Assembly: GCF_003201595.1 (NCBI RefSeq)
Contig: NZ_QJJS01000013.1
Coordinates: 53,489-117,488, forward strand
DNA: 64,000 bases
From: Sphaerotilus hippei
GTDB taxonomy: Bacteria; Pseudomonadota; Gammaproteobacteria; Burkholderiales; Burkholderiaceae_C
Reading direction: 5' to 3'
Shown here: piece after piece, positions 8,847 to 18,242 of the stretch
How the letters are laid out: the number at the start of each line of letters is the position of its first letter
Position numbering within the stretch: the stretch's first letter is position 1
Position numbers and translations under genes: made by a program
Notes under the pieces: model-generated
Told to the model about the DNA's origin: nothing
Database searches by the model: none
Seen by the model: only the letters and a program-made list of their open reading frames with translations

Positions 8847-10262
8847 ATGGCCAAGACCGTCGCCGACGTGATGAAGCTGGTGAAGGAAAACGAAGTCAAG
8901 TTCGTCGACTTCCGTTTCACCGACACCCGTGGCAAGGAACAGCACGTGTCCGTGCCCGTTTCGCACTTCGATGAAGACAAGTTCATCTCGGGTCACGCGT
9001 TCGACGGTTCGTCGATCGCCGGTTGGAAGGGCATCGAAGCCTCGGACATGCAGCTCATGCCCGACCCGAACACGGCCAACATCGACCCGTTCTTCGAAGA
9101 GCCGACGCTGATCCTGTCCTGTGACGTGATCGACCCGGCCGACGGCAAGCCCTACGAGCGCGATCCGCGCTCGCTGGCCAAGCGTGCCGAGGCCTACATG
9201 AAGTCGACCGGCCTGGGCGACACCGCCTACTTCGGTCCGGAACCCGAGTTCTTCGTGTTCGACAGCGTGCGCTGGGGCGCCGACATGTCCGGCTCCTTCT
9301 GCTCGATCGAGTCGGAAGAAGCGGCCTGGAACACCGGCAAGGACTACGAGCACGGCAACAAGGGCTTCCGCCCGACCGTCAAGGGTGGCTACTTCCCCGT
9401 GCCGCCGGTCGATTCGGGCCAGGACATGCGCTCGGAGATGTGCCTGATCCTGGAAAGCCTGGGCATTCCGGTCGAAGTGCATCACCACGAAGTGGCCAAC
9501 GCCGGCCAGATGGAAATCGGCACGCGTTTCAGCACGCTGATCGAGCGCGCCGACTGGGTCCAGCTGCAGAAGTACGTGATCCACAACGTGGCCGCCGCCT
9601 ACGGCAAGACCGCCACGTTCATGCCCAAGCCCATCGTTGGCGACAACGGTTCCGGCATGCACGTGCACCAGTCGGTCTGGAAGGACGGCAAGAACCTGTT
9701 CGCCGGTGACGGCTACGCCGGCCTGAGCGACTTCGCGCTGTACTACATCGGCGGCATCATCAAGCACGCCCGTGCGCTGAACGCGATCACCAACCCCGGC
9801 ACCAACAGCTACAAGCGCCTGGTCCCGGGCTACGAAGCCCCGGTGAAGCTGGCCTACTCGGCCAAGAACCGCTCGGCCTCGATCCGCATTCCGTACGTCG
9901 CCAATCCGAAGGGCCGCCGCGTCGAAGCGCGTTTCCCGGATCCGCTGATGAACCCGTACCTGGGCTTCGCCGCGCTGCTGATGGCCGGCCTGGACGGCGT
10001 CGAGAACAAGATCCATCCGGGCGAAGCCGCCACGAAGGATCTGTACCACCTGCCGCCGGAAGAAGACGCGCTGATCCCGACCGTGTGCTCGAGCCTGGAG
10101 CAGGCCCTCGAGTACCTGGACAAGGGTCGCTCGTTCCTGACCAAGGGTGGCGTGTTCACCGACTCGTACATCGATGCCTACATCGAACTGAAGATGCAGG
10201 AAGTCCAGCGCATGCGCATGACGACCCATCCGATCGAGTTCGACATGTACTACACCCTGTGA
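8847..10262 (+). CDS. glnA: Glutamine synthetase type I
   Basis: 471 residues, the normal GSI-beta length. It condenses glutamate and ammonia to glutamine with ATP as a cytosolic dodecamer. Visible marks are the N-terminal [36 protein letters not shown], the ammonia/Mn site [10 protein letters not shown], the ATP-binding [10 protein letters not shown] and [10 protein letters not shown]. The adenylylation loop [10 protein letters not shown] carries Tyr400, the target of GlnE, also encoded here (39998-42751). Codon use is more biased than in neighbours, consistent with high expression. Controlled by the NtrC/sigma-54 elements upstream and closed by a strong terminator at 10307. Confidence 0.98.
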   Translation: MAKTVADVMKLVKENEVKFVDFRFTDTRGKEQHVSVPVSHFDEDKFISGHAFDGSSIAGWKGIEASDMQLMPDPNTANIDPFFEEPTLILSCDVIDPADGKPYERDPRSLAKRAEAYMKSTGLGDTAYFGPEPEFFVFDSVRWGADMSGSFCSIESEEAAWNTGKDYEHGNKGFRPTVKGGYFPVPPVDSGQDMRSEMCLILESLGIPVEVHHHEVANAGQMEIGTRFSTLIERADWVQLQKYVIHNVAAAYGKTATFMPKPIVGDNGSGMHVHQSVWKDGKNLFAGDGYAGLSDFALYYIGGIIKHARALNAITNPGTNSYKRLVPGYEAPVKLAYSAKNRSASIRIPYVANPKGRRVEARFPDPLMNPYLGFAALLMAGLDGVENKIHPGEAATKDLYHLPPEEDALIPTVCSSLEQALEYLDKGRSFLTKGGVFTDSYIDAYIELKMQEVQRMRMTTHPIEFDMYYTL

Positions 10263-10306
10263 GTCCGCGCAGCCGCTCGTCGGCTGCGTGCCTCACGGCA
10301 AGCGAG

Positions 10307-10330
10307 ACGGCCTTCGGGCCGTTTTTTTTT
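10307..10330 (+). terminator. Rho-independent terminator of glnA
   Basis: ACGGCC-TTCG-GGCCGT stem with a stable UUCG tetraloop, followed by nine T. It stands 45 bp after the glnA stop. A second hairpin just before it (CGCAGCCG-CTCGT-CGGCTGCG, about 10267-10287) lacks a T run. Together they separate glnA from the ntrBC genes except for readthrough. Confidence 0.9.
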
Positions 10331-10444
10331 GTGTCACTTGCCCACCGCGGCCGGGTGCGCGGCGTCCTGATGCCTTGCCGGACGCATGCGCGTCGCGCGG
10401 GGGGTCGATACTGGACGCCTTCCCATCGTGTCCACCCGAGGTCC

Positions 10445-10990
10445 ATGCCACTCATGCCGTCTGTTCCCTTCTGCCGTCGCCGGGTCTGCGCCGCACTGCT
10501 GATCGGTCTGGCTGCTGCTGCCCAGGCGCAGGAGCGGCAGGTCTACCGCTGCCCCGGCAACCTCTACACCGACCAGCTCACGCCCCGCGAGGCCCAGGAG
10601 CGCGGCTGCAAGACCCTGGACGGCCTGCCGGTCTCCGTCATCCAGTCGCCGGTGCGGCGTGCGCCGGCCGCCACGGGGGGGTCGGCTCCGGTGGCCGCCG
10701 GCTCGGCCCCGGTGTCGCCGCGTCCGGACCTGCGCATCGACAGCCGCGACCAGCGCGCGCGCGACAGCGATGCCCGGCGCATCCTGGAGTCCGAGCTGCG
10801 CAAGGAAGAGGAGCGCCTGTCCCAGCTGAAGAAAGAGTTCAACCAGGGCGAGCCCGAGCGCCGCGGCGACGAGCGCAACTACGCTCGTTACCAGGAACGG
10901 GTCGCCGAGATGAAGGCCGCGATCGCCCGCAAGGAGGCCGACATCGCCGCCTTGCGACGTGAACTGGCCAAGCTACCTGCCTCACCATGA
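10445..10990 (+). CDS. Small exported DUF4124-like protein with coiled-coil tail
   Basis: About 181 residues from the ATG at 10445; a second ATG at 10454 is possible. A signal peptide (CRRRVCAALLIGLAAAAQAQ) is followed by a short domain RQVYRCPGNLYTDQLTPREA of the DUF4124 type, common in small betaproteobacterial envelope proteins. A Pro/Ala-rich linker follows, then a highly charged heptad-like region from about residue 115 to the end (RRILESELRKEEERLSQLKK), predicted coiled coil. The stop overlaps the ntrB start (ATGA at 10987-10990), so it is co-translated with the sensor kinase. Function unknown. A periplasmic gene in the glnA-ntrBC group recurs in Burkholderiales to my knowledge. Confidence 0.8.
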   Translation: MPLMPSVPFCRRRVCAALLIGLAAAAQAQERQVYRCPGNLYTDQLTPREAQERGCKTLDGLPVSVIQSPVRRAPAATGGSAPVAAGSAPVSPRPDLRIDSRDQRARDSDARRILESELRKEEERLSQLKKEFNQGEPERRGDERNYARYQERVAEMKAAIARKEADIAALRRELAKLPASP

Positions 10991-12066
10991 AAATTTCCCG
11001 CCCCCAAGCCCCGGCCTATGACAGCTTCGACCACCTCGCGACGATGGTGGCGGTGCTGCGTCCGGACGGCCGCTGCGTCTATGTGAACGCGACCTTCGAG
11101 GCCGCCCTAGGCGTGCCCCGCAAGGCGCTGCAGAAGGGTGACGTGTTCGACTGGTTCGTTGACGACACCACGCTGCGCAGCACCTTCGCCTCCGTGGTGA
11201 ACAACGAGTTCAGCACGGGCCGTTTCGAGGCCCTGATGCGCCGTCCGCCCGGCGGGCCGGCCGATCCGCTGCCGGTGCACGTGATCATCACGCAGATCGA
11301 TCATGGCGAGCAGGTGCTGCTCGAGCTGGTCGAGGTCGAGCAGCAGGCTCGCCAGGAGCGCGAGACCCGCACGCTCGACCAGGCCCGCGTCACCAAGGAG
11401 CTGATCCGCAACCTGGCCCACGAGATCAAGAACCCGCTGGGTGGCATCCGGGGGGCCGCCCAGCTGCTGGAGATGGAGCTCGACGATCCGGCCCTGATCG
11501 AATACACGCAGGTCATCATCCACGAGGCCGACCGGCTGCAGGCGCTGGTCGATCGCCTGCTGGCACCGCACCGCCGGCCCCACATCGTGGCCGACGTCAA
11601 CATCCACGAGGTGCTGGAGCGGGTCCGCTCGCTGGTGCTGGCCGAGTTCTCGCGCGGGCTGAAGGTCGTGCGCGACTACGACGCGTCGCTGCCGGAGTTC
11701 CGCGGCGACCGCGAGCAGCTGATCCAGGCGGTGCTCAACATCATGCACAACGCCGCCCAGGCGCTGTCGCAGCGTCGCCAGGACGGTGACGCGGTGATCA
11801 TCCTGCGCACCCGGGCCGGCCGCCAGGTGACCATCGGCAAGCAGCGCTACAGGCTGGCACTGGAATTGCATATCGAGGACAACGGCCCCGGCGTGCCGTC
11901 CGAGATCCGCGACCGAATCTTCTTTCCCCTGGTGTCGGGACGGGATAGTGGATCGGGGCTCGGACTGACGCTGGCCCAGGACTTTGTCCAGCAGCACCAC
12001 GGTCTGATCGAATGCGAGAGCGAATCGGGACGGACCGTGTTCAAGATACAGATTCCACTTCCTTGA
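10987..12066 (+). CDS. ntrB: Nitrogen regulation sensor histidine kinase NtrB (GlnL)
   Basis: 359 residues, no membrane segment, as expected for the cytosolic PII-controlled kinase. An N-terminal PAS domain (about 15-115) precedes the H-box RNLAHEIKNPLGGIRGAAQL with His145 as phosphorylation site. The ATPase domain shows an N-box (LNIMHNAAQAL), a G1 box (IEDNGPGVP) and a G2 region (GRDSGSGLGLTLAQDFVQQH). It phosphorylates NtrC when glutamine is low and reverses this when bound by PII. ATGA overlap with the DUF4124-like gene; 60 bp before ntrC. Confidence 0.96.
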   Translation: MKISRPQAPAYDSFDHLATMVAVLRPDGRCVYVNATFEAALGVPRKALQKGDVFDWFVDDTTLRSTFASVVNNEFSTGRFEALMRRPPGGPADPLPVHVIITQIDHGEQVLLELVEVEQQARQERETRTLDQARVTKELIRNLAHEIKNPLGGIRGAAQLLEMELDDPALIEYTQVIIHEADRLQALVDRLLAPHRRPHIVADVNIHEVLERVRSLVLAEFSRGLKVVRDYDASLPEFRGDREQLIQAVLNIMHNAAQALSQRRQDGDAVIILRTRAGRQVTIGKQRYRLALELHIEDNGPGVPSEIRDRIFFPLVSGRDSGSGLGLTLAQDFVQQHHGLIECESESGRTVFKIQIPLP

Positions 12067-12126
12067 GCGACTGCGCGCGGTGGCTCGGGTCCGTGGCCCT
12101 CGTTTCCTGGCAACGACAGGCTTTGC

Positions 12127-13635
<1,509 letters not shown>

Positions 13636-13654
13636 GTACCACCTTCGGCTGAGT

Positions 13655-13673
13655 CCCCCGGTACATCCGGGGG
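13655..13673. terminator. GC-rich hairpin after ntrC
   Basis: CCCCCGG-TACAT-CCGGGGG, a perfect seven-pair stem 20 bp after the ntrC stop. No T run follows, so it is at best a Rho-assisted terminator or a 3'-end stabiliser. Confidence 0.5.
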
Positions 13674-13682
13674 CATGCCGCC

Positions 13683-13696
13683 TTGATGTGTCTCAA
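13683..13696 (+). promoter_or_regulatory. FNR-box-like site before the Crp/Fnr-type regulator
   Basis: TTGATGTGTCTCAA reads TTGAT-N4-CTCAA, nine of ten defined positions of the FNR consensus TTGAT-N4-ATCAA. It lies 72 bp before the GTG start of a Crp/Fnr family gene whose recognition helix carries the FNR-type E-x-x-S-R. Autoregulation is a reasonable inference. Confidence 0.5.
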
Positions 13697-13716
13697 TGGC
13701 GAGCCGGGCAGCTTCT

Positions 13717-13732
13717 GTGACAGTCGTGTCAC
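13717..13732. promoter_or_regulatory. Perfect inverted repeat, possible operator
   Basis: GTGACA-GTCG-TGTCAC, a six-base perfect inverted repeat with a four-base spacer, 36 bp before the start of the Crp/Fnr-type gene. The half-site resembles the CRP half TGTGA, but the spacing is wrong for a CRP site. The bound protein is unknown; it may be the same regulator or a different one. Confidence 0.4.
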
Positions 13733-13768
13733 CCTGAGCTGAATGGGCCCTGGCCCAGTCTGGATGCC

Positions 13769-14542
13769 GTGGAGACTCTCTACACCCCTGCTGATCGCGA
13801 ATCCGATCGACGCCCGCTGAGCCTGCGCCCGCGGCGTCGTGTCGCGGACGCCCCTCCGGCACCTGCCGATCCCGCCCCCTGGAAACAGGCCTTCGGTGAC
13901 TTGATCCTGGATGACCGGGAGGTGGGTCTGCTGATGCGGCTGGCTCGCCGCCGGGTCGTGGCCGCCGGTGAGCTCGTGCTGCATGGCGATCACCCGGCCA
14001 GGGATCTGGTGCTGCTGCTGTCCGGTGACGTCGTGCTGGGTTCGCGTGCCGCGGACGGATCGCTGCGCACCGAGCGCAGCCTGAGCGGCCCGGCGTGGCT
14101 CGACCTGAGTTCCGCCTGGCGCGAGGCCGTCTACGAGATGGAGGCGCTGGCGCTGTCCGACGTGGTCGTGGCCGAACTGGATCTGGTGATGCTGCGCGCC
14201 GAACTGCTGCTGCAGCCGGCGCTGGCGCTGAAGCTGTGCAGCCGGCTGTCGCTGCAGGTCCATCAGCTGATCGATGCGTCGCGCAACCTGCTGCACAACG
14301 ACGCGTCGGCCCGTTTTGCCCAGTGGCTGTTGCAGCGCTGCCCCGATGCCGAGGGTGAGGTGCAGCTGCGCCTGCAGGAACGCAAGCGTGACATCGCCCA
14401 GCAGCTGGCGATGACCCCCGAGACCCTGTCGCGCCTGATGCGCAGCTTCGAGGGGCGTGGCGTGATCGACGTGCGCGGCTACCAGGTGCGCATCCGCGAC
14501 GTCGCCCGGCTGCGTGAGCTGGCGGGCGGCGCGGTCGACTGA
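13769..14542 (+). CDS. Crp/Fnr family transcriptional regulator
   Basis: 257 residues from a GTG start; the nearby ATG is out of frame. A cyclic-nucleotide-binding-like beta-roll occupies roughly 45-165 (GDHPARDLVLLLSGDVVLGS), followed by the dimerisation helix and a Crp-type winged helix (ERKRDIAQQLAMTPETLSRL). The recognition helix reads E-T-L-S-R, matching FNR/DNR-type readers of TTGAT rather than CRP (R-E-T-V-G-R). There is no N-terminal Cys cluster for an FNR iron-sulfur centre, so it is not an FNR orthologue. The N-terminal 40 residues are Arg/Pro-rich and probably disordered. It lies between ntrC and rpoH. Signal unknown. Confidence 0.85.
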   Translation: METLYTPADRESDRRPLSLRPRRRVADAPPAPADPAPWKQAFGDLILDDREVGLLMRLARRRVVAAGELVLHGDHPARDLVLLLSGDVVLGSRAADGSLRTERSLSGPAWLDLSSAWREAVYEMEALALSDVVVAELDLVMLRAELLLQPALALKLCSRLSLQVHQLIDASRNLLHNDASARFAQWLLQRCPDAEGEVQLRLQERKRDIAQQLAMTPETLSRLMRSFEGRGVIDVRGYQVRIRDVARLRELAGGAVD

Positions 14543-14621
14543 AGGCCGTGGTCGTGGCCGCGGCGGGGCGGCGAGCGTGTGACAAATGGCAGCCTCCCCC
14601 GAGCGTGGGGATCGCCCCGCT

Positions 14622-14648
14622 TTGGCACTCGGGAATCCCGAGTGCTAA
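14622..14648. promoter_or_regulatory. CIRCE element (HrcA operator) overlapping the rpoH promoter
   Basis: TTGGCACTC-N9-GAGTGCTAA differs from the CIRCE consensus TTAGCACTC-N9-GAGTGCTAA at one base, with exactly nine bases between the arms. The spacer (GGGAATCCC) is itself self-complementary. It lies 43 bp before the rpoH ATG and covers the predicted promoter, the position expected for repression by HrcA. Confidence 0.93.
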
Positions 14649-14651
14649 GAT
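14622..14651 (+). promoter_or_regulatory. Sigma-70-type promoter of rpoH
   Basis: TTGGCA (14622-14627) and TAAGAT (14646-14651) are separated by 18 bases and match the vegetative -35/-10 hexamers at four or more positions each. Both hexamers lie within or at the edge of the CIRCE arms, so HrcA and RNA polymerase would compete. The predicted start is near 14658. Confidence 0.65.
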
Positions 14652-14690
14652 TCAAGGAACCAATCCTGGTTCTGGTGGTTCATACAGGCC

Positions 14691-15638
14691 ATGAATCTGA
14701 TCATGTCGAATGTCGTGACGAGTCCTGTCTCTTCTGTTGTTGCCCTGCGTGACCCGTGGGCGATGGTGCCTTCGCTGGGCAACCTCGAGTCCTACATCGG
14801 CGCGGTCAACCGCCTGCCGATGCTGACGCCCGAAGAGGAGCTGTCGCTGGCGCGCAAGCTGCGTGAGCATCAGGATCTGGATGCCGCCGGCCGGATGGTG
14901 CTGTCGCACCTGCGGCTGGTGGTGTCGGTGGCCCGCCAGTACATGGGCTACGGCCTGCCGCAGGGTGACCTGATCCAGGAAGGCAATGTCGGCCTGATGA
15001 AGGCCGTCAAGCGCTTCGACCCCGACCAGGGCGTGCGGCTGGTCAGTTACGCGATGCACTGGATCAAGGCCGAGATCCACGAATACATCCTGAAGAACTG
15101 GCGCACGGTCAAGGTGGCCACCACCAAGGCCCAGCGCAAGCTGTTCTTCAACCTGCGCTCGATGAAACGCGAGCTCAAGGGCGCCGCGGCCGACAGCGAC
15201 AGCTACCGCTCGTCGCTGACCGAGGCCGAGATCGAGACGGTCGCCACCAAGCTCAACGTCAAGCGCGAGGAAGTCATCGAGATGGAGGCGCGCTTTGCCG
15301 GCGGTGACGTGGCGCTGGAGCCCGGGGCGAGCGAGGACGACGAGAGTTTCGCGCCGATCGCCTACCTGGCCGACGACCGCCAGGAGCCGACCCGCGCGCT
15401 GGAGGCCCGTCGTCGCGACGAGCTCGCCGGTCCCGGCCTGCTGCGTGCGCTCGATCTGCTGGATGCCCGCAGCCGCCGCATCGTCGAGGAGCGCTGGCTG
15501 AAGGTCAACGACGACGGCTCGGGCGGCATGACGCTGCATGACCTGGCAGCCGAATACGGCGTCAGCGCCGAGCGCATCCGCCAGATCGAGGTGGCCGCGA
15601 TGAAGAAGATGAAGAAGGCGCTGGCCGAGCCCGCCTGA
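14691..15638 (+). CDS. rpoH: Heat-shock sigma factor RpoH (sigma-32)
   Basis: 315 residues. It contains sigma region 2 (LVVSVARQYMGYGLPQGDLI, VSYAMHWIKAEI) and region 4 (LAAEYGVSAERIRQIEVAAM). Residues 148-156 read QRKLFFNLR, the RpoH box that separates sigma-32 from RpoD and RpoS. It directs transcription of chaperone and protease genes. It starts at an ATG at 14691; an in-frame ATG at 14703 is possible. It lacks an obvious strong ribosome binding site, which could matter for thermal control. Closed by a terminator at 15663. Confidence 0.96.
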   Translation: MNLIMSNVVTSPVSSVVALRDPWAMVPSLGNLESYIGAVNRLPMLTPEEELSLARKLREHQDLDAAGRMVLSHLRLVVSVARQYMGYGLPQGDLIQEGNVGLMKAVKRFDPDQGVRLVSYAMHWIKAEIHEYILKNWRTVKVATTKAQRKLFFNLRSMKRELKGAAADSDSYRSSLTEAEIETVATKLNVKREEVIEMEARFAGGDVALEPGASEDDESFAPIAYLADDRQEPTRALEARRRDELAGPGLLRALDLLDARSRRIVEERWLKVNDDGSGGMTLHDLAAEYGVSAERIRQIEVAAMKKMKKALAEPA

Positions 15639-15662
15639 GTCCCCTGTTCACCCTCCTGTCCG

Positions 15663-15687
15663 ACGCCGGCCTCGTGCCGGCGTTTTT
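15663..15687 (+). terminator. Rho-independent terminator of rpoH
   Basis: ACGCCGGC-CTCGT-GCCGGCGT, eight pairs, followed by five T, 25 bp after the rpoH stop. It also separates rpoH from the convergent MocR-type gene, whose stop is at 15722. Confidence 0.9.
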
Positions 15688-15721
15688 CATGGTGCGTCCG
15701 GCACCGGCAGGTGAGGCGGCT

Positions 15722-17185
15722 TCAGCGCAGCAGGGCGTCACGGGCGCGCTGGAACGCGGACCAGAAGGTGGCGTCCTGCGACGAGGCGAAGTTGATGCGC
15801 ATGCAGGAACTGGCCTGCCGGCGGGCATGGAACAGGCTGCCGGGTGCGAGCAGCCAGCCGTCGTCAAGCAGCCGCTGGGCCAATGATTCGGTGTCGACGC
15901 CGGTCTCGACCCAGCCGAACAGTCCCTGCGGCGGGCAGAGGAAGCTACAGCCGGCCTCGTGGGCGAGCTGCACGCTGCGCGAGCGCGCCGCATCCAGCCG
16001 CGTGGTGACCCGTTCGGCGTGGCGCCGCAGCTGGCCCTGTTCCAGGCAGATCGCCATGGCCTGCTCCAGCAGGGCCGGGGTGGTCAGGCTGGCCAGCAGC
16101 TTGATGTCGATCAGGCGCTCGACCTGCTCGGCCGGTGCCGCGACGAAGCCGATGCGCCAGCCCGGCGCCAGGATCTTGGAGAAACCGCTGACGTAGAACG
16201 TGCGCCGCAGCCCGTCCAGTGCCGACAGGCGGGGTGCATGGGCCGGCGCGAGGTGGGCATAGGTGTCGTCCTCGATGATCTGCAGGTCATGGTGCTCGGC
16301 CAGCCGCAGCAGCTGGTGGGCGGTCGACAGGCTGAGCATGCCGCCGGTGGGGTTGTGCAGCACCGAGACGGTGACGTACAGGCGCGGGCGGTGTTCCCGC
16401 GCCAGCGCCTCCATCACCTCCAGGTCGGGGCCGTCCGGGCCCCGGGGCACGGGCAACAGGCGCATGCCCAGCTGGGTCAGGCGGGCGTACTCGACCGACC
16501 AGCCGGGCTCGTCCACCAGCACGGCATCTCCCGGCGTGAGCAGCGTGCGCGAGATCAGGTCCAGCGCCTGCGTGGCGCCCATCGCGGTGATGATCTGGCC
16601 GGCGCCGGCGCGCACGCCGAAGTCGGCGATGCGCATCGACAGCGCGGCCCGCAGGCGCCGGTCGCCCGCCGGCTCGCCGTAGTGCAGCGAGGCGGCGGCT
16701 TCGCCCGTCACGCGGTCTTCGGCCAGCACCTTGCGCAGTGCCGAGTGCAGCATCGGCAGGTCCAGCCAGGACGCGGGCAGCGTGCCCAGGCCGGGGCCTG
16801 GCCGCTGGCTGTTGCCGCCCAGCATGCCCCGGATCAGCGCGCTCGCATCGACCGGCACCCGGTGCGGGGCGGGGTCGGCGGCGAGCGGGGCCGTGGGCAG
16901 CTCGCGGCGGATCTCGCGCACGAAGAAGCCGCGCTGGCTGCGCGCCTCGACCAGCCCCTGGGCCAGCAGCTGGTCGTAGGCGGCCACGACGGTGTGCGGA
17001 CTGACCTCGTGCCGTTCGGCGCAGGCCCGCACCGACGGCAGCCTGGCCCCTGCGGCCAGCAGCCGGTGGCGGATGCGTTCGGCGAAGTGGGCGGCCAGCT
17101 GCTCGGCCAGGGTCTGGTCGCTGCGCCGGCTGAGCAGCGGGCTGGTGGCGCGCGCCGGCAGGGCGGGGGCGTCGGGGGCGTTCAT
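15722..17185 (-). CDS. MocR/PdxR-type GntR-aminotransferase transcriptional regulator
   Basis: 487 residues from the ATG at 17185; the longer open frame upstream covers the divergent gene and is spurious. A GntR-type winged helix fills about residues 20-95 (LAEQLAAHFAERIRHRLLAA, LPSVRACAERHEVSPHTVVA). A linker leads to a fold-type I aminotransferase-like domain with the PLP lysine in YVSGFSKILAPGWRIGF. MocR proteins use PLP or its amino-acid adducts as signals and usually bind tandem direct repeats in the divergent promoter; such repeats are present at 17216-17264. The likely target is the exporter-aminotransferase-PhzF set starting at 17289. The effector is unknown. Confidence 0.92.
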   Translation of the reverse strand: MNAPDAPALPARATSPLLSRRSDQTLAEQLAAHFAERIRHRLLAAGARLPSVRACAERHEVSPHTVVAAYDQLLAQGLVEARSQRGFFVREIRRELPTAPLAADPAPHRVPVDASALIRGMLGGNSQRPGPGLGTLPASWLDLPMLHSALRKVLAEDRVTGEAAASLHYGEPAGDRRLRAALSMRIADFGVRAGAGQIITAMGATQALDLISRTLLTPGDAVLVDEPGWSVEYARLTQLGMRLLPVPRGPDGPDLEVMEALAREHRPRLYVTVSVLHNPTGGMLSLSTAHQLLRLAEHHDLQIIEDDTYAHLAPAHAPRLSALDGLRRTFYVSGFSKILAPGWRIGFVAAPAEQVERLIDIKLLASLTTPALLEQAMAICLEQGQLRRHAERVTTRLDAARSRSVQLAHEAGCSFLCPPQGLFGWVETGVDTESLAQRLLDDGWLLAPGSLFHARRQASSCMRINFASSQDATFWSAFQRARDALLR

Positions 17186-17215
17186 GTCGATCTTCGGCTG
17201 TGTCTGCGCATGAGC

Positions 17216-17264
17216 CAGTACAGTGGTGAACAGAGATGATGGAAAGTGTACTGCTGGTGTACTG
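17216..17264. promoter_or_regulatory. Operator-like repeats between the MocR-type gene and the divergent exporter
   Basis: GTGTACTG occurs twice in direct orientation at 17246-17253 and 17257-17264, with starts 11 bp apart, about one helical turn. An inverted, seven-of-eight copy (CAGTACAG) begins at 17216. Two direct repeats plus one inverted repeat are the usual binding pattern of MocR/PdxR regulators. They occupy the 103 bp between the two start codons. Confidence 0.75.
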
Positions 17265-17288
17265 TCGTTCGCCCCTAGACTCATTCCC

Positions 17289-18242
17289 ATGTCCAAGACT
17301 TCCTTCCCGGATCGACCGTACTCGGTGTCTGCCGAGCAGCGTGGCCTGTGGCTGGGGCTGCTCGGGGTGCTGATCTTCGCGATGACGCTGCCGATGACCC
17401 GGCTGGCGGTCGGCCCGCTCGAGGACCCGCAGTTGCCGCCGGTGTTCGTCACCGCGGGCCGGGCCGCCGGCGCGGGTCTGCTGGGGGCCCTGTACCTGAT
17501 GTGGGTGCGTGCGCCCTGGCCGCTGCGGGCCGACCGGGGGCTGCTGCTGGTCAGCGCGCTGGGCTCGGTCGTCGGATTTCCGCTGTTCCTCGGCCTGGCG
17601 CTGCGTGAGGTGCCGGCCATGCATGCCGCGGTGATCACGGGGGTGCTGCCGCTGTGCACGGCGGTGGTCGCGGCCTGGCATCTGCGCCAGCGTCCGTCGA
17701 CCGGCTTCTGGGCCTGTGCGCTGCTCGGGGCGGCGCTGGTGCTGATGTATGCGGCCCGCCAGGGTGGCGGACGGCTGGTCGCCGCCGACGGGCTGCTGCT
17801 GCTGGCCATGCTGAGCGGGGCCATCGCCTATGTGTCGGGGGCCCGGTTGTGCGCGCACCGGCCGGCCGAGCAGGTGATCAGCTGGGTGCTGGTCTTCAGC
17901 CTGCCGCTGACGCTGCCGATCGCCCTCTGGCAGTGGCCGGCCATGCCGGTGCGGCCGTCGGCCTGGGGGGCGCTGGCCTATGTCACCGTGTTCTCGATGT
18001 GGCTGGGCTTCTTCGCCTGGTACCGGGGCCTGGCCATGGGTGGTACCGTCCGCGTCAGCCAGGTGCAGATGGTCCAGCCCTTCCTGTCCCTGCTGCTGGC
18101 CGCGCCCGTGCTGGGCGAGGCCCTGCAGGCCGAGACGCTGTGGTTCGCTGCCGCGGTGATGGCCGTGGTGTGGGTGGGCCGGCGGCTGTCCGTCGGACGG
18201 CCGACCCGGATTCAAGTCGATCAAGAGGAGACGTGTACATGA
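17289..18242 (+). CDS. DMT-superfamily (EamA-type) transporter
   Basis: 317 residues from the ATG at 17289. Ten hydrophobic segments arranged as two repeats of five are readable (GLWLGLLGVLIFAMTLPMTR first; MWLGFFAWYRGLAMGGTV and VSQVQMVQPFLSLLLAAPVL in the second half). This is the EamA architecture of amino acid and metabolite exporters such as RhtA and YdcZ. Its stop overlaps the aminotransferase ATG (ATGA, 18239-18242). Divergent from the MocR-type regulator and presumably controlled by it. Export of an amino acid or analogue is inferred from context. Confidence 0.9.
   Translation: MSKTSFPDRPYSVSAEQRGLWLGLLGVLIFAMTLPMTRLAVGPLEDPQLPPVFVTAGRAAGAGLLGALYLMWVRAPWPLRADRGLLLVSALGSVVGFPLFLGLALREVPAMHAAVITGVLPLCTAVVAAWHLRQRPSTGFWACALLGAALVLMYAARQGGGRLVAADGLLLLAMLSGAIAYVSGARLCAHRPAEQVISWVLVFSLPLTLPIALWQWPAMPVRPSAWGALAYVTVFSMWLGFFAWYRGLAMGGTVRVSQVQMVQPFLSLLLAAPVLGEALQAETLWFAAAVMAVVWVGRRLSVGRPTRIQVDQEETCT

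Noticed and set aside
15722..17824. 700-codon version of the MocR-type gene
   Set aside because: The extra N-terminal part overlaps the divergent DMT transporter and has no homology features; the ATG at 17185 begins a proper GntR domain.
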